Source: Geodermatophilus telluris (GTDB lineage Bacteria > Actinomycetota > Actinomycetes > Mycobacteriales > Geodermatophilaceae). Taken from it: 64,000 nt of DNA. Position numbers and translations under genes: made by a program. The stretch spans positions 62,001-126,000 of the forward strand of contig NZ_FMZF01000003.1 of NCBI RefSeq assembly GCF_900102745.1, in the 5' to 3' direction. Shown in pieces: positions 52,830 through 61,025 of this stretch (position 1 is the first letter of the stretch; each line of letters starts with the position of its first letter). The notes beneath the pieces are model-generated. The model was not told the DNA's origin, did no database searches, and saw nothing but the letters and a program-made list of their open reading frames with translations.

Positions 52830-52916
52830 TCAGCGGCGCGCCCGCTCCGGCGGCAGCTCCGCCCGGGAGCAGCCGAGCACGTGCACGCCGAACGGCGCGT
52901 CGGCGGGCGCGGTCAC
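52830..52916 (-). CDS. 28-residue ORF coupled to the FAD/NAD(P) gene
   Basis: GTG at 52916 overlaps the FAD/NAD(P)-gene stop by 4 bp (GTGA). The 28-residue frame (VTAPADAPFGVHVLGCSRAE...) has one Cys and stops at 52830. Could be a micro-protein or the remnant of a lost downstream gene. Weak call. Confidence 0.3.
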   Translation of the reverse strand: MTAPADAPFGVHVLGCSRAELPPERARR

Positions 52917-54787
52917 GAGGCCACCTCCACCACGGCCTCCTCGGGCACCAGCACTCCCCACAGCGCCCGGGCGAGCGCGTCGTTCTGCCGGAAGAAGGGG
53001 GCGTTGGTGCCCGGCCGGGCGAAGGCGGCGACCTGGGCGCCGGAGGTCCAGTAGCCGGCGGCGAACAGTCGCGGGTGCGGCGTGCCCGCGGCGTCCACCA
53101 CGCGCTGCGCGGCGTCGACGTGCAGCCGGCCCCCACGACCCCGGCCGGCCGCCTCCCCCCGCTGCAGCAGGCCGCCGACCAGCGGGTCCGGCGTGACCGC
53201 GACGTCGGGCGCCGGCAGCCGCGCCTCGACCAGGGCGCGGGCCTCGGTGACGCCGTCGACGGTCGCCGAACGGGCGCGGAACAGGCCGGTGGCGCCGTCG
53301 AGGTCGATCTGCACGTCGCCGCCGAGGAACCGGACGACGCCGGCCTCCGACAGCGCGAGCAGCTCCTCGAGCCGCGGCGCCGGCGGCCCGCTGGCCAGGT
53401 AGCTGAACAGGTTCATCCACCAGCCGGCGACGTCCTCGGCCTCCGAGCGCGGGGTGAGCCGGCCGGTGGCGGCGAGCGCGACCACCGTGCCGTGGCAGTG
53501 CAGCAGCGCGGTGAAGACCGCGGCGTCCGGGCTGTGCGCCGGGTCGGCGGCGCGGGCGAGGTCGGCGCGGACGTGGGCCCGCAGCCACGCCTGCAGCTCC
53601 CCGGCGTCGGCGAACCGACGGCCGGCCAGCGGGCGGTCGCGTCCGGCCAGGTCGAAGTGGTCGGCGGGGTCGGGGACGGCCTGCTCGGCCAGCGCGTCCA
53701 CGCCGTCCGGGTCGGCGAGGAAGCGCTCGGCGAACCCGTCCCACGCCATCCGGGTCCGCTCCGGGTGGGCACGGAACAGCTCGGTGTAGTGCGCCCACGC
53801 GAGCTCGCGGGCGAGAACCGGGGCGAGGTCCGCGCGCAGGTCCAGCCGGCCGGGGCCGAGGGCCTCCTCGATCGCCGTCGGGGTGAAGAAGCGCAGCGGG
53901 ACGGGCGGGCCCGGCCAGACGTAGCCGAGCTTGGAGCGGTAGGGCACGCCCCGGCGGGACCCGACGTGCAGCACCGGCTCCCGCCCGGAGGCCCGGTAGC
54001 GCAGCCGGCCGTCGTCGCCGCGCTCGAACTCCCCGCCCCGCCCGCTGGTGAGCAACACGACGAGGTCGACGAACGCCAGCCCGGCGCCGCGCACGAGCAC
54101 GTCCTCGCCGGGCCGCAGCGCCGACAGGTCGAGGTCGGCGGTGTAGCCCGGGGGCACGTAGCTGAGCCCGCGGGCCGCGGCCCACCGCTCGGTGGCGCGC
54201 TCGGCGGTGGACGGCCGCGCGTCGAGGTGGCCCTGGGCCAGCAGGACGGCGTCGACGGCGAGCACCCGGCCGTCGGCGAGCACGACGTCGGCGCCGTCGG
54301 ACCGGGGTCGCACGTCGACCGCCCGCTGCCGGTGGCGGTGCACCCGCACCTCCGGCTCGCCGGCGGCCACCACCTGCTCCAGCACCCAGCCGAGGTAGGC
54401 GTTGACCAGCGGCCGGGACGGGAAGGACGTCGGGGTCAGCCGCCGCGCCTCGGCGCCGACCGGGTCGTCCCCGGGCAGCCCGCGGCCGACCTGCTCGACC
54501 CACTGCCACAGCGTCGTCCCCTCCCCGACCGGCCCGTCGACGACGACCGAGCGGTCGGGCAGCACGGTGACGTCGGCGACCAGGGAGTTGGCCCACAGCA
54601 GGCGCGGCTGCTCGGCCCGCCAGACGCGGCCGCCACCGGGCGGGTGCGGGTCGACCAGGTGGACCTCGAGAGGCCGGCCGTCGCGCAGCTCGGCGGCGTT
54701 GGCGACCAGGCGCTCGAGCACGCCGACGGCGGTCGGGCCGGCGCCGACCACGCACAGGACGGCGGGGCGGGGGGACGGGAGGGGCAT
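52913..54787 (-). CDS. FAD/NAD(P)-binding oxidoreductase (NAD_binding_9 type)
   Basis: A 624-residue flavoprotein. N-terminal FAD motif VVGAGPTAVGVLERL, then LWANSLVADVTVLPD; a second nucleotide-binding stretch VLVRGAGLAFVDLVVLLTSGRGG; and a long C-terminal region ending RPGTNAPFFRQNDALARALW. It probably supplies or accepts electrons in sulfur-compound oxidation. It lies 180 bp downstream of the aminotransferase gene, with a leader peptide between. The substrate is unknown. Confidence 0.85.
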   Translation of the reverse strand: MPLPSPRPAVLCVVGAGPTAVGVLERLVANAAELRDGRPLEVHLVDPHPPGGGRVWRAEQPRLLWANSLVADVTVLPDRSVVVDGPVGEGTTLWQWVEQVGRGLPGDDPVGAEARRLTPTSFPSRPLVNAYLGWVLEQVVAAGEPEVRVHRHRQRAVDVRPRSDGADVVLADGRVLAVDAVLLAQGHLDARPSTAERATERWAAARGLSYVPPGYTADLDLSALRPGEDVLVRGAGLAFVDLVVLLTSGRGGEFERGDDGRLRYRASGREPVLHVGSRRGVPYRSKLGYVWPGPPVPLRFFTPTAIEEALGPGRLDLRADLAPVLARELAWAHYTELFRAHPERTRMAWDGFAERFLADPDGVDALAEQAVPDPADHFDLAGRDRPLAGRRFADAGELQAWLRAHVRADLARAADPAHSPDAAVFTALLHCHGTVVALAATGRLTPRSEAEDVAGWWMNLFSYLASGPPAPRLEELLALSEAGVVRFLGGDVQIDLDGATGLFRARSATVDGVTEARALVEARLPAPDVAVTPDPLVGGLLQRGEAAGRGRGGRLHVDAAQRVVDAAGTPHPRLFAAGYWTSGAQVAAFARPGTNAPFFRQNDALARALWGVLVPEEAVVEVAS

Positions 54788-54830
54788 GGGGGGAGCTCCG
54801 GGCCGGGGGACGTCGCGGACGGGACGGCGG

Positions 54831-54908
54831 TCAGCGAGCCGGGCACAGGGCGCTGCTGGTGCGGCGCAGGTCGATGTGCCGGCGTCGCGACAGGGCCGGT
54901 CGGCGCAC
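54831..54908 (-). CDS. Cysteine-containing leader peptide upstream of the FAD/NAD(P) gene
   Basis: A 25-residue peptide starting at GTG 54908 after GAGGAGGGGAGG. It contains the actinobacterial leader-peptide signature RRRHIDLRRTSSALC, known in front of sulfur-metabolism genes and proposed to sense Cys by ribosome stalling. It stops 43 bp before the FAD/NAD(P) start. With the SAM-IV riboswitches it puts the whole block under sulfur control. Confidence 0.8.
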   Translation of the reverse strand: MRRPALSRRRHIDLRRTSSALCPAR

Positions 54909-54967
54909 GCGTCCCCTCCCCTCCTCAGCCGGGACCAACAGCCGGCCGGCGCCCGGGCTTCCCGCGG

Positions 54968-56323
54968 TCACCGCGGGCCTCCGCACGCGGCAGCCCGGGC
55001 CGGCGCGGACGGGCCGGCGAGCGGGCGCGGGTCGTCGGCCGGCTGCCAGCGGCCGTCCCGGCGCGCGTAGGCCACCTGCGGGCCGGTGGCGAGGTGGGCG
55101 GCGAGGGCGGCGAGCAGCCGGTCGACGTCGGCCGCGGTGGTGCCCACGCCCACGCTGGCCCGCAGCGCGCCCTCCGGCACGCCCAGCCGGGCGAGCAGCG
55201 GGTGCGCGCAGAACCGGCCGTCGCGGACGCCGATGCCGTGCTCGGCGGACAGGAACGCGGCCACCAGTCCGGGGTCGGCGCCGTCGACGGTGAAGGAGAC
55301 GACCCCGGTCGGCTCCGCCGAGTCGGCCCAGATCCGCAGCACGCGCACACCCGGCAGCGCGGCCAGGCCGTCGACCAGCCGCGCGCGCAGCGCCCGCTCG
55401 TGCCGCTCGAGGGCACCGGCCGGGAGCGCCGCCAGCGCGGCGCACGCCTCGGCCAGCGCCACCGCACCCAGCACGTTCGGCGAGCCGCCCTCGTGCCGGT
55501 GCGGCGCGGGTGCCCACACCACGTCGTCGACGGCGACCTCGGTCACCGCCCCGCCGCCGGCCAGGTGCGCGGGGGCGGCGTCGAGCCAGTCGCGGCGGCC
55601 GACCAGCGCGCCGGCGCCGAAGGGGGCGTAGAGCTTGTGCCCGGAGAAGGCCACCCAGTCCGCGGCGGTGGCGGCGAGGGAGAACCGGCGGTGCGGCACC
55701 AGCTGGGCGCCGTCGACGGCGACCCGGGTGCCGGCCGCGTGCGCCAGGGCCACGACCTCCGCGAGCGGCAGCGCCTCGCCGGTCACGTTGGACGCCCCGG
55801 TGACCGCCAGCAGCGCGTACCGCCCGCGGGACAGCGCGTCGGCCAGCGCGCGCAGGGTGGCGGTGACGGTGGCCCGCACCGGCAGCACGGTGGCCGGGCC
55901 GCGCCGCTGCCAGGGCAGCAGGTCGGCGTGGTGCTCGCCGTCGAGGACCAGCACGGAGGCACCGGCCGGCACCGCGCCGGCGAGCAGGTTGAGCGCGTCG
56001 GTGGTGTTCCGGGTGAGGACGCAGACGTCGTCCGCGCGGGCGCCGACGAAGCCGGCCACCGCCTCGCGGGCCGACTCGTACAGCGCGGTGGAGACCTGCG
56101 AGAGGTACCCGGCGCCGCGGTGGACGCTGGCGTAGAGCGGCAGCACCTCGGCGACCCGGTCGGCGACGGCGGCCAGCGCCCGGGTGCTGGCGGCGGAGTC
56201 CAGGTCGGCGTAGCGCACGCTGGCACCGGTCACGAGCGGGACGGTGGTGTCGGCGCCGACCAGCGGCAGCAGCGGGGACTCCCCCGCGGGGGCGACCGGA
56301 CGGTCGAGGACGGCGGTGGGCAC
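54968..56323 (-). CDS. Class V aminotransferase / cysteine-desulfurase-like enzyme
   Basis: A 451-residue PLP enzyme of the class V aminotransferase (SufS/CsdA-like) family. PLP Lys in VAFSGHKLYAPFGAGAL, NTTDALNLLAGAVP, DGEHHADLLPWQ and GASNVTGEALPLAEV are characteristic. It probably removes sulfur from Cys or a related compound. GTG 56323 follows AGGAG, and a SAM-IV riboswitch lies 70 bp upstream. Natural partner of the flavin genes in this cluster. Confidence 0.9.
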   Translation of the reverse strand: MPTAVLDRPVAPAGESPLLPLVGADTTVPLVTGASVRYADLDSAASTRALAAVADRVAEVLPLYASVHRGAGYLSQVSTALYESAREAVAGFVGARADDVCVLTRNTTDALNLLAGAVPAGASVLVLDGEHHADLLPWQRRGPATVLPVRATVTATLRALADALSRGRYALLAVTGASNVTGEALPLAEVVALAHAAGTRVAVDGAQLVPHRRFSLAATAADWVAFSGHKLYAPFGAGALVGRRDWLDAAPAHLAGGGAVTEVAVDDVVWAPAPHRHEGGSPNVLGAVALAEACAALAALPAGALERHERALRARLVDGLAALPGVRVLRIWADSAEPTGVVSFTVDGADPGLVAAFLSAEHGIGVRDGRFCAHPLLARLGVPEGALRASVGVGTTAADVDRLLAALAAHLATGPQVAYARRDGRWQPADDPRPLAGPSAPARAAACGGPR

Positions 56324-56392
56324 GCGGCACTCCTGGTGGGCCGGGGACCCGGGGAGCGGGTCCGCGCTTGCGGACTGCCGGGCGGCAGCCGC

Positions 56393-56473
56393 CTGGTCGT
56401 CACCCGGGGCACCCCGTCGCGGAGGAGGGTTGCCGGCCAGCGAGCCGGGGCTTCGCGCTGGCACTCTTGACCG
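56393..56473 (-). ncRNA. SAM-IV riboswitch (aminotransferase gene)
   Basis: Read on the minus strand: GGTCAAGAGTGCCAGCG, AAGCCCCGGCTCGCTGGCC, GGCAACCCTCC, then CGGGGTGCCCCGGGTGACGACC closing P1. These are the conserved SAM-IV elements in order. High S-adenosylmethionine should turn the aminotransferase gene off. It shares its promoter-side sequence with the second copy at 59772-59853. Confidence 0.93.
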
Positions 56474-56497
56474 AGGTCGAGCCTGCCAACCGGGATA

Positions 56498-56526
56498 CAT
56501 ACCCGTCAAACCCGATCGGGATGGTG
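56498..56526 (-). promoter_or_regulatory. Conserved promoter/operator element, copy 1
   Basis: On the plus strand CAT-A-CCCGTCA, AACCCGATCG and TGGTG match 59879-59906 (CAT-CCCGTCA, CCGATCG, TGGTG). Spacing to the SAM-IV 5' end is the same, 24-25 nt. A perfect palindrome CCCGATCGGG (56511-56520) lies inside it. Candidate promoter plus regulator site for the sulfur cluster; it also overlaps the 5' side of the FMN reductase gene. Confidence 0.5.
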
Positions 56527-56542
56527 TAGTTCACTGTGCGGC

Positions 56543-57034
56543 ATGGGCACGATCGCCGTCGTCGGCAACCCCAGGCCCCGTTCCCGCACCCGCGCCGCGG
56601 CCGAGCTGGTGGTCGAGCGGCTCACCGGCGCCCCGCCGGACGTCGTGGTCGACGTGGTCGACCTCGGCCCGGGGCTGCTCGGCCGGGGCGACCCCGCGGT
56701 CGGCGCGGCCGTCGAGGCGCTGACGGCGGCCGACGTCGCCGTCGTCGCCAGCCCCACCTACAAGGCCACCTACACCGGCCTGCTCAAGCTGTTCCTCGAC
56801 CAGGTCGGCACCGGCGACCTGGCCGGCGTGGTCGCCGTGCCGCTCATGCTCGGCGGCGGGCCGACCCACGCCCTGGCGCCGGAGCTGCTGCTCAAGCCCG
56901 TGCTGGTCGAGCTCGGCGCGACCGCGCCCACCCGCGGGCTGTACCTGGTCGAGAAGAGCTGGGACGACCCGGCGGCGCTGGACCCGTGGCTGGCCACCGC
57001 CGCGCCGCAGGTGGCCGCGGCGCGGCGGCGCTGA
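56543..57034 (+). CDS. NADPH-dependent FMN reductase (SsuE-like)
   Basis: A 163-residue flavodoxin-fold reductase: VVGNPRPRSRTRAAAELV binds the FMN phosphate, and SPTYKATYTGLLKLFLDQV is the usual flavin loop. It supplies FMNH2 to the two-component monooxygenases encoded nearby. It is transcribed away from the aminotransferase gene and converges on the monooxygenase operon. ATG 56543 has no clear ribosome site, so the message may be leaderless. Confidence 0.92.
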   Translation: MGTIAVVGNPRPRSRTRAAAELVVERLTGAPPDVVVDVVDLGPGLLGRGDPAVGAAVEALTAADVAVVASPTYKATYTGLLKLFLDQVGTGDLAGVVAVPLMLGGGPTHALAPELLLKPVLVELGATAPTRGLYLVEKSWDDPAALDPWLATAAPQVAAARRR

Positions 57035-57049
57035 GGTCCCGCGGGACCG

Positions 57050-58387
57050 TCAGGGCAGTGGCGCCAGGCCCAGGTGCTCGCGCAGGGTCGTCCCCTCGTA
57101 CTCGGTGCGGTGCACGCCGCGCTCCTGCAGCAGCGGGACGACGCTGTCGACGAAGGGGTCCAGCCCGCCGGGCACCAGGTGCGGCACGAGGATGAAGCCG
57201 TCGCTGGCGTCGGACTGCACGAGGTCGTCGATCTCCGCGGCCACCGTGTGCGGGCTGCCGACGAACGACTGCCGGCTCTGCACCTCGGTCATCAGCTCCC
57301 GGATGGAGTAGCCCTTCTGCGCAGCGAGCTCGCGCCACTGCCGCGCGGTGGCCAGCGGGTCGCGGTACGTGCGCACCTGCGCCCGGCCCTGGGCCACGTG
57401 GGTCTCCCCCACCAGCGGGTCGACGTCGGGCAGCGGCCCGTCGGGGTCGTAGCCGGACAGGTCGCGGTTCCACACCTGCTCGAGGAACCGCAGCGCCGTC
57501 TGCCCGGACACCTGCTGGCGGCGGATCTCGTGGGCCAGCTCCGCGGCCTCGGCGTCGGTGTCGCCGACGACGAACGTGGCCGCCGGCAGGATGAGCAACT
57601 GGTCGGGCGTGCGCCCGTACCTCCCCAGCCGGCCCTTGACGTCGCGGTAGAAGGCCTGGCCGGCCTCCTTCGTGCCGTGCCGGCTGAAGATCGCGTCGGC
57701 CGACGACGCGGCGAACTCCCGCCCCTCCTCCGAGTCGCCCGCCTGGAAGACCACGGGCCGGTCCTGGGGGCTGCGCGGCACGGAGAACTGCCCGGCGATG
57801 TCGAAGTGCGCGTCGGTGTGCGCGAACGCGCCGGGGTGCGGGTCGCGCAGGAAGACGCCGGCCTCCTGGTCGGCCACGACCTCGTCGCCGCGCCAGGAGT
57901 CGAACAGCTCCCACGTCGTCTGCAGGAACGTGCGGGCCCGCTCGTAGCGCTGGTCCTGCGGCAGGAAGCCGCCCCGGCGGAAGTTCTCGCCGGTGAAGGC
58001 GTCCCACGAGGTGACGACGTTCCAGGCGGCCCGGCCGCCGGTGAGGTGGTCGAGGCTGGCGAACTGGCGGGCCACCTCGAATGGCTCGTTGAACGTCGAG
58101 TTGATCGTCCCGGTCAGCCCGAGCCGCTCGGTGACCGCGCCCAGCGCGGCCAGCACGGTGAAGGTGTCCGGCCGGCCGACGACGTCGAGGTCGTAGATGG
58201 CCCCGTTCTGCTCCCGCAGCCGCAGCCCCTCGGCGAGGAAGAGGAAGTCGAACCTCCCCCGCTCGGCGGTCTGCGCGAAGTGGACGAACGAGCCGAAGTC
58301 GATCTGACTGCCCGACGCCGGGTCGCTCCACACGGTGGTGTTGTTGACGCCCGGGAAGTGCGCGGCGAGGTGCACCTGCTTGGTCAT
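57050..58387 (-). CDS. FMNH2-dependent monooxygenase (NtaA/SnaA/DszA family)
   Basis: A 445-residue LLM-type flavin monooxygenase of the NtaA/DszA branch: FGSFVHFAQTAERGRFDFLFLAEGL near the start, NVVTSWDAFTGENFRRGGF in the middle, FQAGDSEEGREFAA and DGFILVPHLVPGGLDPFVD at the end. It uses FMNH2 to open C-S or C-N bonds. GAGAGGA precedes ATG 58387. Downstream of the second monooxygenase gene by 11 bp; probably scavenges sulfur from an organosulfur compound. Confidence 0.92.
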   Translation of the reverse strand: MTKQVHLAAHFPGVNNTTVWSDPASGSQIDFGSFVHFAQTAERGRFDFLFLAEGLRLREQNGAIYDLDVVGRPDTFTVLAALGAVTERLGLTGTINSTFNEPFEVARQFASLDHLTGGRAAWNVVTSWDAFTGENFRRGGFLPQDQRYERARTFLQTTWELFDSWRGDEVVADQEAGVFLRDPHPGAFAHTDAHFDIAGQFSVPRSPQDRPVVFQAGDSEEGREFAASSADAIFSRHGTKEAGQAFYRDVKGRLGRYGRTPDQLLILPAATFVVGDTDAEAAELAHEIRRQQVSGQTALRFLEQVWNRDLSGYDPDGPLPDVDPLVGETHVAQGRAQVRTYRDPLATARQWRELAAQKGYSIRELMTEVQSRQSFVGSPHTVAAEIDDLVQSDASDGFILVPHLVPGGLDPFVDSVVPLLQERGVHRTEYEGTTLREHLGLAPLP

Positions 58388-58398
58388 GTCCGGTCCTC

Positions 58399-59595
58399 TC
58401 AGGCGGCGGCGTAGCGGTTGGCCGGGCGCGGCAGGCCGAGCAGCCCGCGCAGGGTGCCCGCCTCGTACCCGGTGCGGAACACGCCGCGGCGCTGCAGCTC
58501 GGGCACCAGGCCGCGGGTGACCGCGGTGAGGTCGTGCGGCAGGGCGCCGGGGCGCAGCCGGAAGCCGGTGAGCCCGGCGGCGGCCCACTCCTGCAGCAGG
58601 TCGGCCAGGCCCGCGGGCGTGCCGGTGAAGACGTGCGCGTCGCTGCGGAACTCCGCGCCCGCGCGCTCGTCGAGGCGGTCCCGGCGGGCGCGGGCGGCGG
58701 CCGCGTCGTCGTCGAGGAAGACGACGACGTCGCCGAACACGTGCACCGGCTCCCCGGCGCGGCCGGCGGCCTCCTGCGCCTGCCGCACCTCCGCGACGAT
58801 CGCGCGGGCGTCGCCGGCGTCGCGCGGGGTGACGAAGCCGAGGTCGGCGGACGAGGCGACCAGCTCGTAGGGGATGCGCTGGTGCGCCAGCGCCGCGACC
58901 GGCGGCTGGCCCTGCGGTGGGCGGGGGGTGATCGAGGGGCCCTTGACCGAGAAGGAGCGGCCCTGGAAGTCGACGTAGTGCAGCTTGTCGCGGTCGACGA
59001 ACCGGCCGGTGGCGACGTCGCGGATCTCCGCGTCGTCCTCCCAGCTGTCCCAGAGCCGGCGGACCACCTCGACCCAGTCGGCGGCCTCGTCGAACGCGTC
59101 GCGCAGCACCCGCTGCACCGCCGGGTCGTCGCGGTCGACGCGGGTCAGCTCGGGGAACTCCCGCCGGCCGACCAGCCGGGCCTCGTGCTGCGCCAGCGAC
59201 ACCCGCACCTGCACGCCGGCGCGCCCGCCGCTGACGAAGTCGAGGGTGGCGATCGCCTTGGACAGGTGGAACGGCTCGGTGTGGGTGACCAGGGCGGTCG
59301 GCACCAGGCCGACGGTGCGGGTGAGCGGCGCGACGCGGGCGGCCACGAGGACGGCGTCGAGCCGGCCGCGCACCCGGTCGGTGCGGTCGTCGGGCCGGAA
59401 CCGGTCGTCGGACTGCAGCGCGAAGGAGTCCTCCAGGGTGACCAGGTCGAGCAGGCCGGCCTCGGCCTCGCGGACCAGGTCGGTCCAGTAGCCGGCGGTG
59501 AACAGCTCCGCCGGGCGGGCGTCGGGCTCGCGCCAGGCGGCCGGGTGCCAGCCGGCGCCGTCCAGGGCGACGGCCAGGTGCAGGGGGTCAGGCAC
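58399..59595 (-). CDS. LLM-class flavin-dependent monooxygenase
   Basis: A 398-residue LLM flavin monooxygenase: LVREAEAGLLDLVTLEDSFAL, TALVTHTEPFHLSKAIATLDF, GRAGVQVRVSL and FRLRPGALPHDLTAVTRGLVPELQRRGVFR. It is divergent in sequence from its neighbour at 57050-58387 and may be a separate oxygenation step. GTG 59595 lies downstream of a GGAGGAGA site. First gene of the operon, 176 bp after the SAM-IV riboswitch. Confidence 0.9.
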   Translation of the reverse strand: MPDPLHLAVALDGAGWHPAAWREPDARPAELFTAGYWTDLVREAEAGLLDLVTLEDSFALQSDDRFRPDDRTDRVRGRLDAVLVAARVAPLTRTVGLVPTALVTHTEPFHLSKAIATLDFVSGGRAGVQVRVSLAQHEARLVGRREFPELTRVDRDDPAVQRVLRDAFDEAADWVEVVRRLWDSWEDDAEIRDVATGRFVDRDKLHYVDFQGRSFSVKGPSITPRPPQGQPPVAALAHQRIPYELVASSADLGFVTPRDAGDARAIVAEVRQAQEAAGRAGEPVHVFGDVVVFLDDDAAAARARRDRLDERAGAEFRSDAHVFTGTPAGLADLLQEWAAAGLTGFRLRPGALPHDLTAVTRGLVPELQRRGVFRTGYEAGTLRGLLGLPRPANRYAAA

Positions 59596-59721
59596 GGGAG
59601 GTCTCCTCCAGCCGCTCGTCGGCGCAGGGCAGGTCGGTCGCCCGGGTGGGCTCCAGGGTGACCGAGCCGCCGGGGCCCGGCACGCCCGGGGACGGCGACC
59701 GGTCGGGGGCGGTGGGGGCGG

Positions 59722-59747
59722 CCCGCCCCGGCACCAGGCGGGGCGGG
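59722..59747 (-). terminator. Hairpin between SAM-IV and the LLM gene
   Basis: A 9-bp perfect stem (CCCGCCCCG/CGGGGCGGG) with an 8-nt loop, 24 nt after the aptamer. Candidate terminator of the riboswitch; it lacks a U-tract. Confidence 0.4.
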
Positions 59748-59771
59748 AGGACCGACCAGCGGGACGGCGGC

Positions 59772-59853
59772 CTGGTCGTCACCCGGGGCACCCCGTCCCA
59801 GCGGAGGGTTGCCGGTCAGCGAGCCGGGGCTCGCCGCTGACGCTCAGGACCCG
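59772..59853 (-). ncRNA. SAM-IV riboswitch (monooxygenase operon)
   Basis: Read on the minus strand: GGGTCCTGAGCGTCAGCGG, GAGCCCCGGCTCGCTGACC, GGCAACCCTCC, then CGGGGTGCCCCGGGTGACGACC. Same aptamer class as 56393-56473, with the compensating GTCAGC/GCTGAC stem in place of GCCAGC/GCTGGC, evidence that the stem is kept by selection. Confidence 0.93.
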
Positions 59854-59878
59854 GCCCACGACCCAGGACGGCGGCCGC

Positions 59879-59906
59879 CATCCCGTCAGTTCCGATCGAC
59901 TTGGTG
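59879..59906 (-). promoter_or_regulatory. Conserved promoter/operator element, copy 2
   Basis: On the plus strand CAT-CCCGTCA, CCGATCG and TGGTG at the same distance from the SAM-IV aptamer as in the copy at 56498-56526. Shared spacing suggests a common regulator or sigma-factor site. Confidence 0.5.
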
Positions 59907-60032
59907 GGGATGAGAGGCGGCGCACACTCCCCCGCCGCCGTCGGGACGGTCCGGTGGCCGTGGCCGCAACCCTGGACCGCGCCGGGGCGGCACACGAGAC
60001 TGGCCGGGCACCGGAACCTCCAGGAGGCGCGC

Positions 60033-61022
60033 GTGGAACTCGGCATCGACCTCGGCACGACGACGACGGTCGTGAGCGACGCCCGCCGCGGCGTCCTGTT
60101 CGAGGGACCCACCGTGATGCTGGTGCGGCGCGGGGCCGGCCGCCGGGACCGGGTCCTCGCCGTCGGCACCGAGGCCGCCGACCTCCTCGGCCGCGCCCCG
60201 TCCCGGTTCACCCCGGTGCGGCCCCTCGACGACGGCGTCGTCACCGACCTGGAGACCGCGCGCGTCTACCTGCGGGCGGTCCTGCACGCGGCCGGGCAGC
60301 GCCCGTGGCGGCTGCCGGTCCGCGCCGTCGTCACGGTGCCCGTCGGCTCCTCCGCGCTGGAGACCCGGGCGCTGCTCGAGGCCGCCGAGGAGGCGGGCAT
60401 CCGCCCGGTGACCGCGCTCGACGCGCCGATCGCCGGTGCGGTGGGCTGCGGTGTCGACCCGATGGAGCGGCGCGTGCACCTGGTGGTCGACGTCGGCGGC
60501 GGGACCGCGGAGGCGGTCGCGTTCTGCTACGGCGGGGTCCTCGCCTCCCGCACCGGCCGGACCGGCGGGGAGGAGATGACGCTGGCCGTCGCGCGCTGGC
60601 TGCGCGAGGAGCACCAGCTGCACGTGGGCGACCTGGAGGTGGAGGCGCTCAAGGTCCGGTTCGGCTCCGACGGCGACGGGCCGCTGGTGGTGCAGGGCCG
60701 CGACGGCGTCGTCGGCCGCCCGCGGCTGGCCACGGTGCGGGCCGCCGAGGTGGCCGAGGCGGTCCGCCCGGTCACCGACCAGGTGGTCCGGACGCTCGCC
60801 CCCGTCCTGGACGACCTCCCCCCGCAGGCCCTCTCCGACGTGATGGCCGAGGGCGTGCTGGTGTTCGGCGGGGGCTCGCTGGTCCCGGGCCTCCCCCAGG
60901 AGCTGGAGCGCGCGCTGGGCCTGCCGGTGACGACGGCCGCGGAGCCGCTCACCTGCGTGGCCCAGGGCGCCGCCCGGGCGCTGCGCAACCGGCCGCTGCT
61001 GGCCGCCTACGGCCGCCGCTGA
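60033..61022 (+). CDS. MreB/actin-like ATPase paralogue
   Basis: A 329-residue actin/Hsp70-superfamily protein closest to MreB. Phosphate-1 LGIDLGTTTT, phosphate-2 VVDVGGGTAEAVAF, adenosine motif VFGGGSLVPGLPQELERAL. It is somewhat short and lacks the usual MreB N-terminal membrane helix. AGGAGG five bases before GTG 60033. Convergent (3 bp apart) with the SEDS-PBP fusion gene, which suggests a role in wall growth; that is inference. Confidence 0.88.
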   Translation: MELGIDLGTTTTVVSDARRGVLFEGPTVMLVRRGAGRRDRVLAVGTEAADLLGRAPSRFTPVRPLDDGVVTDLETARVYLRAVLHAAGQRPWRLPVRAVVTVPVGSSALETRALLEAAEEAGIRPVTALDAPIAGAVGCGVDPMERRVHLVVDVGGGTAEAVAFCYGGVLASRTGRTGGEEMTLAVARWLREEHQLHVGDLEVEALKVRFGSDGDGPLVVQGRDGVVGRPRLATVRAAEVAEAVRPVTDQVVRTLAPVLDDLPPQALSDVMAEGVLVFGGGSLVPGLPQELERALGLPVTTAAEPLTCVAQGAARALRNRPLLAAYGRR

Positions 61023-61025
61023 CGC

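Noticed and set aside
59588-59791. Small minus-strand ORF through the SAM-IV riboswitch into the LLM gene start
   Set aside because: It begins inside the aptamer and reads through the presumed switch hairpin; Pro-rich, no leader-peptide signature.
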